64,000 bases of DNA from Pedobacter sp. Leaf170 (GCF_920984665.1 NZ_CAKLBP010000007.1:1-64000); one strand, 5' to 3'; numbered from the stretch's first letter, positions 26,739-38,300 are shown. Numbers and translations are program-made. Notes: generated by a model not told the origin, from the sequence alone.

Positions 26739-27302
26739 ATGGCTCATCCTTCCCAAACGCACAACAAAAATTACGATATTCCACATTCTACCGTTTCTCT
26801 ACATACATTTTTGATTACGGTTTTTACAGGAATTATCCTGGTATTTTTTATTCTTGCTTATAAATCTTTGGAAACCAGAAGTATTATCAGGGAGCAGAAA
26901 GTTGAAAACGAACGTTTTAGAAACCGCATTACCGGCCAGTTAGATTCTACGCTGAAGAAGCAATTGGTGCTTTTTAGTAAACCAATGGTTTGGGCCATTC
27001 GTCAGAAAATGCTGGAAGGCGATATGCAAGCGGTAAACCAATACATTCATCAACTGGTAACTGAAGAAAATTTTAAGGAAGTTTCCATCGTAAATCCAAA
27101 AGGGTTAATTATTGCTTCGAGCGATAAATCAGAACTTGGACTTCCTTACTCAACATTTTACAATAAGTATTTTTTAGATGTAGATACGGCAAGCCTAAAT
27201 GCACAGAGAGGGCAAAATGTAATTATTACAAGTCCAATTTACGGATTAACCAGCCGCATAGGCACTTTGTCTATCAATTATATCATGCCAAAAAAAGATT
27301 GA
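26739..27302 (+). CDS. Membrane-anchored sensor-like protein, PDC/Cache-type
   Basis: This 187-residue protein has one membrane helix at about 24-44 (FLITVFTGIILVFFILAY), a charged coiled region (about 48-75), then an extracytoplasmic domain. EEN-FKEVSIVNPKGLIIASSDKSELGLPY is the usual core of a PDC/dCache-like sensor (ligand loop plus I/V-x-x-S-D). There is no kinase, HAMP or cyclase domain after it. The protein would be a free sensor domain, perhaps partnering another membrane protein. It is followed by a tiny possible membrane-protein gene. Confidence 0.65.
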   Translation: MAHPSQTHNKNYDIPHSTVSLHTFLITVFTGIILVFFILAYKSLETRSIIREQKVENERFRNRITGQLDSTLKKQLVLFSKPMVWAIRQKMLEGDMQAVNQYIHQLVTEENFKEVSIVNPKGLIIASSDKSELGLPYSTFYNKYFLDVDTASLNAQRGQNVIITSPIYGLTSRIGTLSINYIMPKKD

Positions 27303-27375
27303 TTATAGTATTCTTCCCAGATTAAATTTTCGCCAATTTTCAAACAAATTTGTTGAGCTATCTGTTAAAACAGGT

Positions 27376-27480
27376 ATGACATTTAAAGCATTAATCTTCG
27401 TAGGCATAACCATTGGGTTTGTATCATTTTTTGGGATTCGTAAAATAATCAGAGATAATCAAATTGATAGGGCAGAATAA
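27376..27480 (+). CDS. Possible 34-residue single-pass membrane protein
   Basis: The frame ATG 27376 to TAA 27480 encodes one hydrophobic helix (ALIFVGITIGFVSFFGI) followed by basic KIIRDNQIDRAE. This is a classic positive-inside small membrane protein layout. It lies 73 bp after the sensor-like gene on the same strand. There is no homology evidence, and its length makes chance occurrence possible. Confidence 0.4.
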   Translation: MTFKALIFVGITIGFVSFFGIRKIIRDNQIDRAE

Positions 27481-27518
27481 TCAAGTCCATCTTTTATACT
27501 AAAATATTCAGGCTCCTA

Positions 27519-28421
27519 TTAGTTGTTCCGGTTTTTAGTTTTAGGTCGATTTTTATTAGTAGTTTGAATTCTTATCCATTCAATGGCTTTGTTCATTGGT
27601 TCTGCTGAACTTGAGGTATTATGACCTAATTCGGGAAATTCGATGTATTCAAATAGCCTGCCCTCAGCTTTCAGCGCATTAATTTTAGCTTTTGAAAGTT
27701 CTACTGGGATTTGTATGTCTTTGGATCCAAAAATCCATAATCCTTTAATTTTAAGTGTTGATAATGCGTCTCGGGGTTCAGTCGGAGTAAAATTATATCT
27801 ATCTGTATCGTTTTTAATATGGAGCAAAGCATCTGTTTGGCTATGCGAGTCCCAAAATTTATTGTTGCCATTGGTATAAAACTGGAAACGTAACTGCTCG
27901 AGTGTATTGACCACCGGGCCACTAAAAATTATCATAAACTTTATCGCATTTAATTTTTGTGCGGCAATCGGAATAATCCATCCAGCCTGACTAAAACCCA
28001 TTAAGCCGAGTGGTATTTGTTTAGTTGATAAATGTTTAATCATAAAACTGCCTGCTGCAGCTGCATCCAGGGCTAATAGTTGCAGGTTTGCAGAATCAAT
28101 ATTGTTGGTGCCAACTTCTGGCCCTCGATATTGACCGCCAGATTCGCCGACACCACGTTTATCATAGGTTAAAACAGCAATGCCTTGTTTCGCTAAATCC
28201 TTCGCCAGATTTAACATTCGTTTTTCCTGGCCAGATCCATGTATCAACACCAAAGCTGCATGCGCATTTTTAGGCAAAAAAATGGAACCAGCTAATGTGG
28301 TTTCAGCACTTTTAAATTTTACATTCTGAATGGTGTAGGGTTTCCCAGTTTTATTTTTAACAGTTTGTGTTCAGAGAGCATGACCTAAAAATAGGAGTGC
28401 AAGCATATAAATCAGTTTCAT
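27519..28421 (-). pseudogene. Secreted alpha/beta hydrolase with an in-frame stop in its signal peptide
   Basis: The body is an alpha/beta hydrolase: LVLIHGSGQ oxyanion loop, TYDKRGVGES, nucleophile elbow GFSQAG, IFGSKDIQIP acid region and GHNTSS with the catalytic His. The frame starts naturally at ATG 28421 as a signal peptide (MKLIYMLALLFLGHAL). TGA at 28373-28371 interrupts it at codon 17, and the same frame then continues as TQTVKNKTGKPYTIQNV into the enzyme. One base change (for example TCA to TGA) explains this. Only weak internal starts such as TTG 28277 remain, and they would give a protein without a secretion signal. Likely inactivated unless read through or mis-sequenced. Confidence 0.7.
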
Positions 28422-28630
28422 GGTGCATTATTTTTATGCAAGATATAGTTGCCCTTATATAACTGAATATAAATGTGATGGATAGACGTGAAAATGTGAT
28501 GAATTATTAATTTAGTTGTTATAATGATGTAGAGTTAGGCATTCCTGTTGTTAAACGAGTTTTTTAAGTTGCTATAAAGTATAAGTAATCAATTATTTAT
28601 ACTTCAATTCTCATTAATAAAACCACCTTA

Positions 28631-30415
28631 TTATGGCGCATCTGTTGATTTAGCATCTATTATTTGATCGAAAGCTAATTTACTATTTCCTTCGCCACGT
28701 CCGGTTTGTCTGTATCTGCCTACCCAGTTATACGTTTTACCATTGTACCAGCGGCTTCTTTGCCATGCTCTGCTAATCAATGTGCCTGCATACGGAATTT
28801 CTTCCTCATTAATAAAATATGGAGCTTCCTGTTCATTTAAAAGTCTGCCTTTTGCTTTAACAGTATCTACAGGTGGATTTCCGAGTTTTGGCATTGAAGC
28901 TCTCTGGAAATGAATATCCTGATGATTATTGGGTAGCTGCATCGGTAAAAACGGAATCCAGTTTTGAGGTACTGTATTGCCAAGCATGTAACGTATTAAC
29001 GCTTTAGCATCTGGTATTGGTTCGGGTAGAATACCTTCTTTATGAGCAGCTTCATTACCATCAATACCAATTCCTGTTCCATCCGGAATAATTTCTTCAA
29101 TCGCCCAAACCATATTTGCCATTTCATCACGCATAAAATTAACCTGCTCAATTGGTGCGCTTTGTAAAGTGCTTGCTAAAGTAGATGTTAAGAAAAATTG
29201 TCTGTTATAGGCTCCGATATGGTCTTTATTGCTTAAGTTGAACATGCTCCATTTTTGCCATTGATTATCCAAACCTGCGTCAGCAGCTTGAATTAAAGTA
29301 CGGTCGCCAAATACATCCTTAACCACAAAACCATCAATTTCGCAAAGCGTATTGGTTTTCATCCTATAAGGAATTACAAACCAATCATTTCCATAAACTA
29401 AACCAAATTCTGCAAATAAAAGTAGTAGTTGGTCGTTTGTTTTTGCATTCAACGTTCCGAAGTTTATAGAAGCATCTTCCATTTCCCAAAAGCGCTGATT
29501 TGGCATGCCTTTAAAAGCTGTAGCTGTTGGAATAAAAGATATGGCTTTATCTTTTGTTAATTCAGGTTGATAATTTGACTGTTCTAAATCAAGCGACCTT
29601 TTATTTAGGTCGACATCGAAATTGTACCAATCCAAGTTGCCGCTATGGTAATTTGAGCTTTCCATAACCAATTGTGTACCATCAGGTTTTGGTGCGGCTG
29701 TAGAAAATCCATAACTCAGATTTTGGCCGCTCCAGGCATCTTCATTGTCGCTGGTTGGTTGTGTGTAAATTCTCTTGTACCAATTAATTAAGTTATTGGT
29801 GATGACTTTCATTTCTGCTAAATCTCCAGGTGCTATATTCACCTTTGTACTAAAGCTATCGTTTGCAACATCAGCAAGTAAAAGTTCACCATCAATTGAG
29901 CGTTTTACCGTACTGTTTAATAATTGTAAGCTATTTTCCTGATTCTCAAAATCAGGATTAGACGCTACGGTTATCGGGTAAATATTTAAATACTTTGAGA
30001 AATAAGCAGATTTTAACGTGGCGGTGTGTAAGCTTAAAAAATATTGAGATATCTGTATTTTCAGTGCTAAACTAAAAGGAATTACCTCTCTTTCAATTTG
30101 GGCTTCCATGGGCATTTCATTATTATATAACAATGCCGGGTTTTGCTGAACCGCCATTCTATCAATATGGATTTGTTTAGTGATTAACCTGGCATCAATT
30201 GCAGAGCCGGCATCTTCACTTTCTAATTCGCCCATTTGCCATTGGCGGGTTAAAAACCATAATCCATCATGTACGCAAGCTTTTAAACTCTGGTCGAAGT
30301 TTTCAGTACGTGCCCGCGGTTCTAGTCTGTTGTAGGCCGTTATAGATGCTATGCGATAGTCTTTCAACAAAACATCCGGAGAAAACTGTTTGATTTTATC
30401 GGTAAGTTGAATCAT
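28631..30415 (-). CDS. Giant-operon protein 4 (594 residues), unknown function
   Basis: This is the last gene of the four-gene operon. No signal peptide or membrane segment. Landmarks: YNRLEPRAR at about 29-37, ACVHDGLWFLTRQWQMGELES-EDAGSAIDARL at about 46-80, RFWEMEDASINFGTL at about 305-320, and FAEFGLVYGNDWFVIPYRM at about 330-350. The C-terminus is rich in Trp, Tyr and Arg (ISRAWQRSRWYNGKTYNWVGRYRQTGRG). From memory, similar RQWQxGExxxEDAG and VYGNDWFVxP segments occur in uncharacterised proteins of other phyla, which I cannot check here. No catalytic motif is recognised. Its ATG overlaps the stop of the preceding gene by 4 nt. Confidence 0.75.
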   Translation of the reverse strand: MIQLTDKIKQFSPDVLLKDYRIASITAYNRLEPRARTENFDQSLKACVHDGLWFLTRQWQMGELESEDAGSAIDARLITKQIHIDRMAVQQNPALLYNNEMPMEAQIEREVIPFSLALKIQISQYFLSLHTATLKSAYFSKYLNIYPITVASNPDFENQENSLQLLNSTVKRSIDGELLLADVANDSFSTKVNIAPGDLAEMKVITNNLINWYKRIYTQPTSDNEDAWSGQNLSYGFSTAAPKPDGTQLVMESSNYHSGNLDWYNFDVDLNKRSLDLEQSNYQPELTKDKAISFIPTATAFKGMPNQRFWEMEDASINFGTLNAKTNDQLLLLFAEFGLVYGNDWFVIPYRMKTNTLCEIDGFVVKDVFGDRTLIQAADAGLDNQWQKWSMFNLSNKDHIGAYNRQFFLTSTLASTLQSAPIEQVNFMRDEMANMVWAIEEIIPDGTGIGIDGNEAAHKEGILPEPIPDAKALIRYMLGNTVPQNWIPFLPMQLPNNHQDIHFQRASMPKLGNPPVDTVKAKGRLLNEQEAPYFINEEEIPYAGTLISRAWQRSRWYNGKTYNWVGRYRQTGRGEGNSKLAFDQIIDAKSTDAP

Positions 30416-33400
30416 GATTGTTTAATTAAATTTTGAATGACTTTGGCAGCTGTGTATTTTACTGAAATGTTTAAGGAGTAGTCTAAGGAAATATTTGTAG
30501 AACGATTTGCGCTAAACTCAGCCATTGTTGCAGGTAGGAGGGTGGTTAAATTTGGCATCGTATCTACATCATCCGGTTCTATGGCACGTTCTTTTGCTCT
30601 TTGGAAAGTATTTAAAACAGTGTTTGTTAAATCGTTCCAAGACCAGTTGCCGGTTTCATTGGGGCTTACGGCTAAAAGAATTGCCTGCGGCGGGCTACTA
30701 TTTGGTTGATTGTAGTTAAAGGTTATGCCGGTAACTTCTTCCTGATTTGGTATGGTTTCCGTCCATTCATCTATTAATAAACCAATTTGCGTTGCATTAG
30801 GATTAAAGCCTTGCGGCGCATAATAAACAAAAGATGTAGTATCATTAAGTAATTCAGTTTTTTTGGGAAATTCTACTGCTAACCAGCTATCATTGTTTTT
30901 GTGAGGTAGTTGCAAAGGCATTGCATCTAAAACTTCCTGATTAAAGTTTTCGTTTAACAATCGCACCATTTCCAGTGTGTGCATTTTTTCTCTTACTAAT
31001 GATGCGCTATGTAAAAATTCGCTAACCGGTTTGGTTATTCCAGGTCCGGCATTATCTCCTAAAGCAGGGTTTGAAGGTTTTTTTGCATAAGTTAATAAAT
31101 CATCTGATGAAGAAAAAGCGGCATCCATTTCAGCTTTATCTACAAAATTATATTTAGGAAGTACCATAAAATTATCTCCAAGAATGGTTTGAATCATTTT
31201 TATCAGCTTGATGCTTTCCTGTTCAATTTCACCTGTTGGATTTAGTTTGGCATTTTGTGCCTGATAAGCATTTTGCACTTCAAATAATCTTAAAAGCACA
31301 GCTTTTCCCTGCTCAATTAATGAATCTGCCGCTTCCTGGCCTTTATCAAAAGCATAATGAGGTTGCGCATAATTGAAATGAATATCTGCAATTCCTTTCA
31401 GCGTGGCTCGCAAATTTTCTATGGTTGTATCTGTTAAGTTTATCTGAATTGCATTCAGCGCATTTTGAAGTACCGAGATTGGCGATTCAAGAAAGTTTTG
31501 GTAAAGATTTATTGTTCGGTTCTTCAGCTCTGCTAAATCAATTTCTGCAGGATTATTATTTGCCGGTGATGTAGGTTTAGAAGGAAAATCTTTTGCATTA
31601 AGTGGCCTACTATTTCCTATAAGTTGGCGGATGTAGTTTGCAAAAGGTAATATTTCTGCAAAAGATTTTTTTGATAAATCAGCAGGGCTATCTGTTTCAG
31701 CAAACTGTATGTTTATTATCGTTTTATCTGATAGTAGTTGGTCTCTTAGAAAATAATACCGGATACGGCTTTCCAATTCTGAAGCGCCGGAGGTTTCCAG
31801 TTTATTGCGAATAAGCAATACAAAATCCAATGCTTGTATTTTTAGGTTTTCTAAACTTACCGGAAGCCTGATTTCGTTTCCTACGGCATCTTGCGCTGTA
31901 ACTACACACAAGATATCTGCTGGGTTTCCTAAGCGATTAGCTACCCAATTATTTAAAGCAGGTTCGGTTATAGATTTTGCACTTTGGTTAACATTTGGCC
32001 ACGGATTTGAATTTAATGAACTATCAAAGGTTAAGGCAATTCTGTTGGTGAAAGTCATTTGCGAACTTCTTGCTGTATTGATAACTTCCACTTCTGGTGG
32101 AATGGTTCCGTTGGCAATGGCCTGCATTACCGCAGTGGCACGGTCAAAATTACCTGTAGCCATCTGGTAAGCGCTTTCGGCGGTTAGTAAATCTTTTACA
32201 GCATCTAAAGTGTTTTTTAAATTGTTTCTTTCTTGTTCCAAGGCAGTAATCTGGGCAGCATTTAGCGTTGGTAGATTTGTTATCCCGAATGGAAAAGGCA
32301 ACACTACTTCTGCTAAAGCTAAACCATTAACCACTTCGTAACTTTCGGTAACTTCTTCAGGGCCGGTAACATTTCCTTCTTGCGGAACTTTAGTTTTTTT
32401 GATGGGAAAAGCTTTTCTGAAATCTGGCTTAAGCTGATTTAAAATAACCGGATTGGATGATCTGGTGCTCCAATCATGCAATCCTCTTTCAAATTGGTAA
32501 CCTAAAAGCGCATCGAGAGTTTGGCCATTTCTTATTCCTTCTAAAATTGCTTTGGCTCTTCTAACGCGTTCAGATGAAAGATTGACAGCTAATGCATCTG
32601 CATTTTGCTGATTTGCATGGGTTAAATAACCGTTGCGTAATATAGCTGCGGCAGTTGCATGATTTAGGCTTGGCGCATGTACATAACCGCCATTTTCATT
32701 CTCAATATATAAATTGTCTTCGTTTTCAATAAGTCCATCCGGGAGCATAGACTCCGCAACCTTTTTCCTCGTATTGCGCATCTTAACATTTTCAAGGTAA
32801 CCATAACTACCAAGATAAATACCTGTTTTGCGTTGCTTAATTCCGCCTTGTAAATTTCGTTGACTCACTATGCGTTGGTCAAAAAGAGAGGTTTGCCAAC
32901 TATCCAAACGGTAGCTTAAACTATCTATATGCTCTACAAAGGTTCTTTGTAAACGTGCTGTTGGTAAATCTTTTAAAATATTTAAAGCCCATTTATTTTG
33001 TTGAAGATTATTGGTGATGGTAAAATCGATAACTGATTTATGAACATGATTAAATATTGATGCGGTAGATTGTTCTGTATCTACAATTCTATTTACAGGC
33101 GCTTTGTAAATCTCCCATGGGCTAACAGAGGCTGAGGTGCTCATGTTCATAAATTTTCTGCTTTGCATTAATTCTGATGCATGGATATCCTTTGTAGCTA
33201 AAAATTTAAATATGCTGTGGTTGGTTTCCAGCAGTAAACCATTCTTCAACATCATGTAAAGCAATGGTTTTGGCTTTTCTTTATCGCCAAAATTGTCTTT
33301 CTCTAAACTTTTTTCGTTATCGATGTTGGCAAGCAACCAATCAATATAATTTAAATCATCGTCCTCATTAAAGGCTTTTATTTTATTTTCTTCTGATAGA

Positions 33401-35319
33401 GGCTGAGCATCAATTAGATTTTCTTTATCTAACCTTGTATTATAATGCTGAAATATAATTTCTAATAATAAAGGAGGTGTTTTTTTTGTGCCATTTTCCT
33501 TTTGCGTTTTATAACCCCAGGATTTTAGCAGATTCGTCATTTGAGAAGAATTTATTGCCATTAACATCGTATCTGCAAAATACTTTCCGTTGTACTCAAA
33601 TTTTTCAAGGTCTTTCAAGTAATCGTAACTATAGCCTTTCCGCTGGAAAAAATCTACTGACAAAGGATGTAAGCCCAATACTTTTAATAATGTGGCACCT
33701 GCATCTCCACTTTTTGTTATTTGCGGTAAATTTTTGGTTTTGTCTTTCCAAAAAGCCGCCATATAGATAAGAATGTTATACATTTTCTGGTAAAATGCAG
33801 ACATCTTATAGGGAAGGTTTATGCTAAAATCTTCAAATCTGGATTGTTTATACATCCAATTATCAAAGTCGCTGGTTACAACAATTCCATAAGGCTGGTT
33901 TCCAACCCTTATTGCAGCCAAAGGACCTCGGCCGCTAACAAAATTCAAGTAATGATTTCTTAATGCATTCGTATCTGCATCACCTAAAACACCGTTTAAC
34001 ATGGTGTTGGTGAAATAACCTAATGTACCCGGATACATTGCTGTATTCATGGCTATAGCTTCCTTGTGGTCGGTTATGCCACTATTTTTTACAGATTGAA
34101 AAATAGCGTAGTCTAAGCCAAAATATTCAGCAAGTCTTTGTCCATCGGTAGCTTCATGCGCATCATCGGTAGGGGTAAAGAGGATTTGATCTTGTTCTAC
34201 CTCCAAAGCCATATCATCTATCGTTTCATGGTTTTTAAAGCCAGAATCTCCCCCTTCGGTATTATTTGTTGGTGTACCTTGCTTAATCAAGGCTAAACCT
34301 TCCTCACTGTATTTATGGTTTTCTATAAGAGCTTCAAACATCTCTTTGCTTTCATTTTCATCAGCAGAAATTTTTAAGCCTAAAACCAGCAACTGTTCGT
34401 AACCTAGTTTTAAATCTTCATCGCTTTGCGAGATAATAAATCCCAAACCTTGGGCAACAGCTAAATCGAAGTCTGCCATCCAGGCATAATCCGCTCCATA
34501 TTGAATCCGATTTTCCTGTTCATCTCTGGTAAATGCAGGGTCGTTCTCATCAATTATTGGAGCCGGACCAACGGTTACTATATCTTTAATTTGTTGGCCA
34601 ACTATTTGTAAAACTTCTTTACCGTTTCTGTAGGCCATTAAAACAAAACGATCAGGCAAAACATTTGTATGTGCTGCAGCTGTCCAGCTATCAGGTTTTG
34701 TTTCTAAGTCTTCAAAAATTAAATCTTCTACAGTGTTTAAATCAGTACGTTGTTGCCAATTGGTTGGTTTAGTGCTTTTGGCTACCCAAACTGCTCTGTT
34801 TGTTCCAAATTTATCATAAAGCAATTGCCATGCTTCTTTTTTTACGCTTAGGTTTGCGGAGTTTTTAAATAAAATCTCCCAATGCTTTCTTCCATAATCG
34901 CTTTCATCTTTAGTTAGCAGCTTTTCATGGGTTACTATCGAAATATCGTCCGGATATACCCTCACCATTAATTGCGTACCCCGAATGCCTTTTCGGTATT
35001 TAGTTTCTAAACGAACCGGAAATAGGGTAATGGGTATATTATCCTGCCATTCTTCAATGAGTTGTTGAGGCTTGAGCTTAAGGTATAAATTGTCAATAAC
35101 CCTGTGGGTCATATCTGTCAGGTCCTTCTTCTCCGTGTTCCGTTTTTGAATTTGGTCTTTTAAATTTTTAAGCTGCGCTTGATATTTCTCATTAGGCGAA
35201 GCATTATTTTTGCGATCAAGATTTATAAATTGCAGTTGCAGTTTATACAATTCATCTGCAGTTTTATCTCTTTGGGCTTTTGCCTGCTTAATTTCTTTTA
35301 ACGATTCAAGATATCCCAT
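30412..35319 (-). CDS. Giant-operon protein 3 (1635 residues), unknown function
   Basis: The N-terminal 80 residues form a charged coiled coil (LKEIKQAKAQRDKTADELYK, KNLKDQIQKRNTEKKDL). Then comes a globular block with PITLFPVRLETKYRKG, VRVYPDDISIVTHE and LPDRFVLMAYRNGKEVLQIVG (about 95-240). A middle part contains RGPLAAIRVGNQPYGIVVTSDFD, and a long helical second half includes ARLQRTFVEHIDSLSYRLDSW, PDGLIENEDNLYIENENGGY-VHAPSLNHATAAAILRNGYL and RGLHDWSTRS. No membrane segment, ATPase or hydrolase signature. Size and helix/coil content suit a structural scaffold. The family is unassigned. Confidence 0.75.
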   Translation of the reverse strand: MGYLESLKEIKQAKAQRDKTADELYKLQLQFINLDRKNNASPNEKYQAQLKNLKDQIQKRNTEKKDLTDMTHRVIDNLYLKLKPQQLIEEWQDNIPITLFPVRLETKYRKGIRGTQLMVRVYPDDISIVTHEKLLTKDESDYGRKHWEILFKNSANLSVKKEAWQLLYDKFGTNRAVWVAKSTKPTNWQQRTDLNTVEDLIFEDLETKPDSWTAAAHTNVLPDRFVLMAYRNGKEVLQIVGQQIKDIVTVGPAPIIDENDPAFTRDEQENRIQYGADYAWMADFDLAVAQGLGFIISQSDEDLKLGYEQLLVLGLKISADENESKEMFEALIENHKYSEEGLALIKQGTPTNNTEGGDSGFKNHETIDDMALEVEQDQILFTPTDDAHEATDGQRLAEYFGLDYAIFQSVKNSGITDHKEAIAMNTAMYPGTLGYFTNTMLNGVLGDADTNALRNHYLNFVSGRGPLAAIRVGNQPYGIVVTSDFDNWMYKQSRFEDFSINLPYKMSAFYQKMYNILIYMAAFWKDKTKNLPQITKSGDAGATLLKVLGLHPLSVDFFQRKGYSYDYLKDLEKFEYNGKYFADTMLMAINSSQMTNLLKSWGYKTQKENGTKKTPPLLLEIIFQHYNTRLDKENLIDAQPLSEENKIKAFNEDDDLNYIDWLLANIDNEKSLEKDNFGDKEKPKPLLYMMLKNGLLLETNHSIFKFLATKDIHASELMQSRKFMNMSTSASVSPWEIYKAPVNRIVDTEQSTASIFNHVHKSVIDFTITNNLQQNKWALNILKDLPTARLQRTFVEHIDSLSYRLDSWQTSLFDQRIVSQRNLQGGIKQRKTGIYLGSYGYLENVKMRNTRKKVAESMLPDGLIENEDNLYIENENGGYVHAPSLNHATAAAILRNGYLTHANQQNADALAVNLSSERVRRAKAILEGIRNGQTLDALLGYQFERGLHDWSTRSSNPVILNQLKPDFRKAFPIKKTKVPQEGNVTGPEEVTESYEVVNGLALAEVVLPFPFGITNLPTLNAAQITALEQERNNLKNTLDAVKDLLTAESAYQMATGNFDRATAVMQAIANGTIPPEVEVINTARSSQMTFTNRIALTFDSSLNSNPWPNVNQSAKSITEPALNNWVANRLGNPADILCVVTAQDAVGNEIRLPVSLENLKIQALDFVLLIRNKLETSGASELESRIRYYFLRDQLLSDKTIINIQFAETDSPADLSKKSFAEILPFANYIRQLIGNSRPLNAKDFPSKPTSPANNNPAEIDLAELKNRTINLYQNFLESPISVLQNALNAIQINLTDTTIENLRATLKGIADIHFNYAQPHYAFDKGQEAADSLIEQGKAVLLRLFEVQNAYQAQNAKLNPTGEIEQESIKLIKMIQTILGDNFMVLPKYNFVDKAEMDAAFSSSDDLLTYAKKPSNPALGDNAGPGITKPVSEFLHSASLVREKMHTLEMVRLLNENFNQEVLDAMPLQLPHKNNDSWLAVEFPKKTELLNDTTSFVYYAPQGFNPNATQIGLLIDEWTETIPNQEEVTGITFNYNQPNSSPPQAILLAVSPNETGNWSWNDLTNTVLNTFQRAKERAIEPDDVDTMPNLTTLLPATMAEFSANRSTNISLDYSLNISVKYTAAKVIQNLIKQS

Positions 35320-35339
35320 GGTTACGATAAATTAGCGGG

Positions 35340-38300
35340 TTATATACTTTTTAACATTTCCTTTGCGTGTACAGCTATCATCACCGGCTTTTGATATAAG
35401 ATATGTCCCATTCTGGCAGAATTTTGACCCCAGTCATCTACATTTTCAGGTGCTGCAGGTTTAAAATCACCGTTCGGTTTAACATCAGTATTGATAAAAC
35501 CATCAGTTGGCGTGTATTTATCCCATCTTAGGTCATCCCAGGTTACTTGTGTTCCACTTTTTTCAAAGTTTACATCCATTCCAAAGCGTGGTTCTCCCGG
35601 TATTTGCTGAATGATGAAATACCATCCCCAGTCATCTGTCTCAAGTTTAGGTTCATCTTTTCCCATTGCCTGTGGTACGGTTAAATCGAAGCCAAAGAAT
35701 TTTATATCCGGATTAATTTCTGCTTTAAACATTGGAAATTTAATTTCTGCAGCCATTTCTGCCTGCGTTTCTACTGCTTTTATTACAGGCTGTTTGTTTG
35801 CATTTATTACACCGTTTTCATCTTTAAATATGTGTGCTTTCTGAGCGTAAATAATGGTGTTTGGATATTTTTTAAGCAATTCGCCTCTCACCACTAATAC
35901 AACTTGTTCTCCATCTGGAGCTTTTCTTTTAGGATGTGTGCCTAACGCACTGTTGCTGTACCATTTATCTATGGGTTGTATATCTTTATATTCTTCTTTA
36001 AGCTGATTAGGATCCAGATTATTGTTATTGCTGATGATGCCTTTTACATCCCAGAATTGCCTAAAATAACTACCTCTTTTATCTGTTGGATATTCTCTCC
36101 AAAGTAATTCTTTGCCAAATTCATGGTTTAATCCAACCATATAAGATTCTATAAACTCCGGGTTGGTTACCAATAAAGAAATTGTATTTTGTGGAATCAG
36201 TTTTAAATTAGGTATTAGCAGCTCTGAGGATATATCGCGGAGTTTTTCATACATCGGTTCAGGCATGTCTGGGTAAGCCATAGCGGGTACCAGATTGTCA
36301 AAATTAAACAACCAGTTTTTATTAAAGGTGTAAATAACAAATGAGGCCAGCATTTTAGGAAAAACTTTTCTCGGATCTGTTGCTTCCTGCAATTTTAAAT
36401 GAGCATTACCAATGTCAAAGCGGCTAAATTTTCTTTCAGGCGTTTTAATAGATTCAAGCTGATTTAAATGAATTGCCGCAGCCCTGAAGTTTGCCGCTTC
36501 TACACTATCTTTTCCATTAGCGCCGGGCGTAAATGTATTTGTAAAAGTATAAGCTAATCCATCTTCACCGCTAACTGTTTCTTTGGTTTCGCTGCTTACC
36601 TTAGTATTTCCACTATTTGTTTCAATAATAAGTGGATTGGTTTCCTGGAATACAAAATCCGGTTGCGGTGGCGATTGCTCGAGATTTTTTACTATTTCTT
36701 CAGGGTTATTTAAATCCTTAGGGTTAATATTAGTTGCCTTACTATTTTTTGCCTTAAAGTAATATGCAATTGCAATTATTGCAGCAACTAAACAGAAATA
36801 CCATGCACCCGTTATTAAACCAAAAATCAAAATCGCCACTAATATGAGTATTAAAAATAGCAATAGATTTTGAAGAATCCAGCTTAATAACGGATGCTGA
36901 GTTTTGCCTGGCATATTATTAAGTTTTTCATCTATCCTAGGTAAACCTACAGGTATAATTTTTGGCGGAGCTGCCGTTATTTTGCCATCATTTATATCGT
37001 TTACAAGTGTGCTATGATTAAAATTTGGATTTACAATTGCGATTTTTTTAAAGAATGGTCCTCTTGGCCTAAGTATTTTACGCAAAGCTGTATTTACAGC
37101 CGCAGTTGGTACAAAGCTTTCTTCCAGTTGATATTGCAAGGTTGTTGGTGAGCCTTTAACTTTTTTAAGTAATGGCGATAAAAAAATAAGCGACTGTGCC
37201 GGTTGAAGTTTGCTTGTAAAATTGGTTTTTAATGTTTGGCTTACCTGCATAGCAAAGGCAGCAAACTTAATCCTGATGTTTGCCTTTTTTACATTTTCAA
37301 CTTGTTTCCATGCCTCTGCAACATATTTTTCCTGGTCTTTCTGCACAACGTTGGTTCCAAATCCAGCCGGCACTCTGTTTCTTGGATCTTTATTTAACTC
37401 ATGTAACCAACCCGCTTTTTGTGTGTCGATTTCATTAGTAAGGGCATGGTTTTGGCCATAAATTGGCGGACTAACAACTGGATCGGTTTCCGTGTTAGAA
37501 GCTTTTTTAATTTTTTCAGGAAAATTTAATACATCTTCCAGTTGATTGAAGAAGGGCTTAGTGGTATCTAAAACTTTAGGCTCCGAAACTGTAGTTGGCG
37601 CTTTTAAGGCGCCTTCCAAACCAACAACATTTAATGCTTCTGTAATGCCAATGTCTGTGCCTTCTGTTAAGCCAAAGCCCGGTTTCGAACCATCCATATC
37701 TCTGATACCGAGTTTTGAGTCCATTATTCGAGGCTCCAAAATCTTTACCAGTGATTCAAAATCCTGATTATCTCCGGTTTTAAAAAACCAATGATAGTAA
37801 ACCGGAAATTCTATGTTGTTCGAGCTTGCGTTCCATGATGGTTTTTGCGCATCAACTGTTTCATTTTCTAAACCCAAACCTGAAAGTCGCCCGGTTTCAA
37901 AAGCAGGGATCAAAAAAGCACGATAGGCTGTATTGCTATCAAGTTTACGTGGACAAAGCAGTCTGCCAATAATTTTGTCGCTGTTTTCGTTGTCTAAATC
38001 ATTTAAGGTTTTCAGAAAAGCTTCAAACTCAGTTGTCGAATCGTGACCTTCGTTTATATGAACATGGCTCCATGCCCAAATTTGATTTGAAGGAGGCAGA
38101 TTGTTTCCATGCTTTACAATTACCGAAGGTAAAGGCAGTTTTTTTTCATTGAAAGTGAATTCTTCGTTTCCCGCTGGTTGCTCATCTTTTAAAACAATAA
38201 GTGCAAGCCATGGCCTCAGTTTATCACCGTTGGCCTGAGCCGGAGTATATCGCCATAAAAAGTCCTCATCATAAAATTCAATAAATGGTAAATAGTTTGG

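Noticed and set aside
28577-28604. AAGTATAA/TTATACTT hairpin as terminator of the giant operon
   Set aside because: It is a weak 8-bp A/T stem without a T tract on the minus strand.
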